Assembly: GCF_900188035.1 (NCBI RefSeq)
Contig: NZ_FZNN01000007.1
Location: forward strand, 62,001-126,000
Length of the DNA: 64,000 nt
Direction: 5' to 3'
Source of the DNA: Puniceibacterium sediminis
GTDB taxonomy: Bacteria > Pseudomonadota > Alphaproteobacteria > Rhodobacterales > Rhodobacteraceae
A program made the position numbers and the translations under genes. This document shows, piece by piece, positions 61,153 to 64,000 of this stretch. Each line of letters starts with the position of its first letter. The first letter of the stretch is position 1. The notes under the pieces were generated by a model. It had not been told where the DNA came from, made no database searches, and saw nothing but the letters and a program-made list of their open reading frames with translations.

Positions 61153-62685
61153 TCAGAACAAGACCTGAGTTGCCAATGCCAGAACCAGTCCCACAGCCAG
61201 TCCAGTGCCCCCCCATAGCAGGCGGCTCCACCAGGGTGACCGCGAAAAAGGGGCGGGATCCTGTGCCTGGCGGATCAACGCGGCCTCGACGAGGCGCGGC
61301 AGGCGCGGCCCAAAGCGGGCAAGGACCAGCGCCGTCTTGTTCAGATCGCTGAGGATTGCGCGCGGCCCGATGGACTTCTTTATGTAGTCTTCGACCACTG
61401 GCTGGGCGACCTTCCAGATGTTCATATGCGGGTTCAATGACCGCGCAACGCCTTCGACCACGACCATGGTGCGCTGCAGCAGGATCAGCTCCGTGCGGGT
61501 TTCCATGCCAAAACGTTCCGTCACCTCGAAGAGATACGAGAGCAGACGGCCCATAGAAATGCGCGTGGCGTCCATGCCAAAAATCGGCTCGCCCACGGCG
61601 CGCAGAGCACGGGCGAATTCATCTACATCCCGATCGGCGGGGACATAGCCGGCCTCGAAATGCACTTCGGCGACGCGCATGTAATCGCGGCGGATAAACC
61701 CGAACAGGATCTCGGCATAGACGCGGCGGGTGTATTCGTCGATATGCCCCATGATCCCGAAATCAAGCGCGACGATGTCGCCATTCGGCGCGACCTTGAG
61801 GTTGCCCTGGTGCATGTCCGCGTGGAAAAACCCATCGCGCAAAGCGTGGTTGAGGAAGAGTTGCAGCACCCGTTCGCTCAGCACGGCGCGGTCGTGGCCC
61901 GCGGCGTCGATGGCGTCGTTGTCGCCCATCGACACACCTTCGGCCCAACTGAGGGTCATCACACGACGGGCAGAAAAATCCCATTTGACCGATGGCAGGG
62001 TAAACCCGGCGTCATCTTTGGTGTTGGCGGCATATTCCGACGCGGCGGCAGCTTCGAGCCGCAGGTCAAGTTCGCCTTTCACGACGCCTTCGAAATGCGC
62101 GATCACGTCCATTGGCCGCAAACGGCGCGATCCGGGCGAGATCCATTCGATCAGGGTCGCAGCCAGCCAGAATGCATCGATATCCTTGCGAAAGGCCCGT
62201 TCGATCCCCGGCCGCAGAACCTTGACCGCCACAACTTCGCCTGTGTCGATCAGTGTTGCCTTGTGAACCTGGGCGATCGATGCCGCCGCAACCGGATCGC
62301 TGAAGGTGGCATAGAGGCTGTCCGCGGGGGCGCCCAATTCGTGCGCCACCATCTGCTTGGCTTCGGCCACCGGGAAGGGGGGCAATTTGTCCTGCAGCAC
62401 GCGCAGTTGCACGGCCAGTTCGTTGCCTACCAGATCAGGCCGGGTGCTAAGCACCTGACCGAACTTGATATATGCGGGGCCAAGGGCCGACAGCGCGCGG
62501 GTGGCGGGTGGCATGGCCGGGTCACCCTCATAGCCCAGCCACTTGAACGGCCAGCCCAGAACCCGGGCGGCAATACGCAGCGATCGCGGCGCGTCAAAGG
62601 CATCCAGTACCACGCCCATGGCGCCGGTGCGTTCGAGCGTGGCGCCGGTGCGGATCAACCGCCAGATATTGTGGGGTCCGCGCAT
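61153..62685 (-). CDS. ubiB: Ubiquinone biosynthesis regulatory kinase-like protein UbiB
   Basis: ABC1/ADCK atypical kinase family ATPase needed for ubiquinone synthesis. The family KxGQ motif is in AYIKFGQVLSTRPDLV; nucleotide-site segments are AAASIAQVHKATL, VAVKVLRPGIERAF, and NLKVAPNGDIVALDFGIMG with the metal-binding DFG. Two C-terminal hydrophobic helices anchor it in the membrane. 510 residues. It starts one base inside the ubiE stop. Confidence 0.94.
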   Translation of the reverse strand: MRGPHNIWRLIRTGATLERTGAMGVVLDAFDAPRSLRIAARVLGWPFKWLGYEGDPAMPPATRALSALGPAYIKFGQVLSTRPDLVGNELAVQLRVLQDKLPPFPVAEAKQMVAHELGAPADSLYATFSDPVAAASIAQVHKATLIDTGEVVAVKVLRPGIERAFRKDIDAFWLAATLIEWISPGSRRLRPMDVIAHFEGVVKGELDLRLEAAAASEYAANTKDDAGFTLPSVKWDFSARRVMTLSWAEGVSMGDNDAIDAAGHDRAVLSERVLQLFLNHALRDGFFHADMHQGNLKVAPNGDIVALDFGIMGHIDEYTRRVYAEILFGFIRRDYMRVAEVHFEAGYVPADRDVDEFARALRAVGEPIFGMDATRISMGRLLSYLFEVTERFGMETRTELILLQRTMVVVEGVARSLNPHMNIWKVAQPVVEDYIKKSIGPRAILSDLNKTALVLARFGPRLPRLVEAALIRQAQDPAPFSRSPWWSRLLWGGTGLAVGLVLALATQVLF

Positions 62686-63437
62686 CAGATCTTCCAGCCC
62701 GAGTGCAGGCAGGCAACGCCCAGCGTCAGGTTGCGGTATTTGGCCTGTTCAAACCCGGCGGCGCGAACCATGCCCAGAAACGTTTCCTGATCGGGGAACT
62801 TGCGGATCGATTCCACAAGGTACTGATAGGAGTCGCGATCATTCGCAATCACCTGCCCCATCGCGGGAATCACGTTGAACGAATAGCGGTCATAGGCCCA
62901 TTGCATCGCCGGATTGGGGATCTGCGAAAACTCCAGCACCATCAGGCGGCCACCGGGTTTGAGCACGCGATAGGCTTCGTTCAGGGCCTCTTGCGGGCGG
63001 GTCACGTTCCGGATGCCGAAAGAGATGGTGTAGACGTCAAAGGTATTGTCCTCGAACGGCAGGGCCATGGCGTCGCCGACGATCCATTCGAGGCTGTCGG
63101 CCATTGCCTCAGCCTCGGCGCGCTTGCGGCCTTCGATCAGCATCGGTTCGGTGAGGTCAAGCACGGTGGCATGGCCCGATCCGGCACGTTTGAGAAACCG
63201 GAACGAAATGTCGCCGGTGCCCCCCGCCACATCGAGAAGTTTCTGACCGGCGCGCGGAGCCAGCCAATCCATCATCGCGTCTTTCCAGACACGGTGGATG
63301 CCCATCGACATGGCGTCGTTCATCACATCGTATTTGGAAGCCACCGAACCGAAGACGCCGCGCACGCGGCCCGCCTTTTCAGTTTCGGGGATGTCGGTAA
63401 AGCCGAAATGCGTGGTTTTTGCGGTGTCGTCGGTCAT
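62685..63437 (-). CDS. ubiE: Ubiquinone/menaquinone methyltransferase UbiE
   Basis: SAM-dependent C-methyltransferase that methylates demethoxyubiquinol (and demethylmenaquinol) rings. Motif I is [13 protein letters not shown], then [33 protein letters not shown] and [15 protein letters not shown]. 250 residues from the ATG at 63437. Co-transcribed with ubiB, divergent from mutM. Confidence 0.96.
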   Translation of the reverse strand: MTDDTAKTTHFGFTDIPETEKAGRVRGVFGSVASKYDVMNDAMSMGIHRVWKDAMMDWLAPRAGQKLLDVAGGTGDISFRFLKRAGSGHATVLDLTEPMLIEGRKRAEAEAMADSLEWIVGDAMALPFEDNTFDVYTISFGIRNVTRPQEALNEAYRVLKPGGRLMVLEFSQIPNPAMQWAYDRYSFNVIPAMGQVIANDRDSYQYLVESIRKFPDQETFLGMVRAAGFEQAKYRNLTLGVACLHSGWKI

Positions 63438-63523
63438 GGCGTATTGTTGTCCTTGGTTCCGCCCTTTCTTATAGAGCGCGAGGTCGCCGTTACAATGCAC
63501 CCCATGCCACAGGACCCCGCAAG

Positions 63524-64000
63524 ATGCCCGAATTGCCCGAAGTCGAGACAGTCCGTCGCGGGCTGGCCCCCGTGATGGAGGGACAGGTCATCGTGCGTGC
63601 GGATGTGAACCGCCCTGATCTGCGCTGGCCATTTCCCGAGCGCATGGCCGAACGGTTGACCGGCGCGCGTGTGCTGGGGCTGCGGCGGCGGTCGAAATAC
63701 ATCCTTGCGGATCTGTCCACAGAGGCGACTTTGTTGGTTCATCTGGGAATGTCCGGACGGATGCTGATTTCGGGCGATCCGCTGGGGACGTTTGTCCATG
63801 AGCACCCCGCGGCGCAGAAACATGACCACGTTGTGTTTCATATGGGCAACGGTGCGCGCATCACCTTTAACGACCCCCGCCGGTTCGGCGCGATGGATCT
63901 GATGCCAACGGCGACGGCGGATCAGCACCCGCTGCTGGCCGCGTTGGGGCCGGAACCGTTAAGCAACGCGTTTCACGAGGCGCATCTGGTCGAAAGGCTC
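63524..64000 (+). CDS. mutM: Formamidopyrimidine-DNA glycosylase, N-terminal part only
   Basis: Bifunctional base-excision glycosylase removing 8-oxoguanine and FaPy lesions. It starts [14 protein letters not shown]; after Met removal the N-terminal Pro is the nucleophile and Glu-3 the acid. The catalytic lysine lies in [11 protein letters not shown] and the strand-gap residues in VHLGMSGRM and FNDPRRFG. The window ends after 159 codons; the C-terminal zinc finger lies beyond. Divergent from ubiE, with 86 bp between. Confidence 0.95.
   Translation, partial: MPELPEVETVRRGLAPVMEGQVIVRADVNRPDLRWPFPERMAERLTGARVLGLRRRSKYILADLSTEATLLVHLGMSGRMLISGDPLGTFVHEHPAAQKHDHVVFHMGNGARITFNDPRRFGAMDLMPTATADQHPLLAALGPEPLSNAFHEAHLVERL

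Overview
The window is a stretch of chromosome from an alphaproteobacterium, most probably a marine Roseobacter-group Rhodobacteraceae. The evidence is high GC coding sequence, FlaF/FlbT control of flagellin, a SoeABC sulfite dehydrogenase, a NasS/NasT nitrate assimilation operon, a sitABCD-type manganese ABC transporter, an ALDH16-type two-domain aldehyde dehydrogenase beside deoC, and the ubiB-ubiE-mutM neighbourhood. There are no rRNA or tRNA genes, no CRISPR array and no complete insertion sequence.

Layout. 0-6 kb: the start of gltD (glutamate synthase small subunit), uppP, rlmH-rsfS, and a deoC-ALDH16 operon. 5.8-9.8 kb: a Mur/Fur-type regulated sitABCD operon behind two related operator sites. 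9.8-18.3 kb: a looser, more intergenic region with a frameshifted alpha/beta hydrolase, radC behind a full CtrA-type box, an exported phytochelatin-synthase-like protein, a long-form purC, a GNAT acetyltransferase, the divergent ohr/ohrR peroxide-defence pair and two small membrane proteins. 18.3-28.4 kb: soeCBA, a glycosyltransferase, a SulP transporter and a large MscS channel. 28.6-32.9 kb: a four-gene Mla/MCE lipid transport operon.

32.9-48.9 kb: one long minus-strand nitrate assimilation locus, transcribed nasT-nasS-nrtA-nrtB-nrtCD-GAF-nirB-nirD-nirC-nasA-trpD-like-cysG. It covers sensing (NasS binds nitrate, NasT is an ANTAR antiterminator), import, reduction to nitrite and ammonium, and siroheme supply. 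The nrtA leader carries a terminator that overlaps a hairpin with an ANTAR-type hexaloop, so nitrate control by antitermination can be read from the sequence.

49.0-61.0 kb: flagellar genes (fliL-flgH-flgA-flgG-flgF-fliQ-fliE-flgC-flgB, fliI, flbT-flaF-flagellin, flgN-like, flgJ-like, fliK, flgD). 61.1-64.0 kb: ubiB, ubiE and the start of mutM.

The most unusual signal is a composite intercistronic element found twice, in soeA-soeB and in nrtA-nrtB. Each has stem-loop structure just after the upstream stop codon, then a phased array of CCATAC units at an exact 11-bp period (five and four copies), then the downstream start codon. A 13-copy CTGGGA microsatellite directly behind fliI is the other striking repeat.
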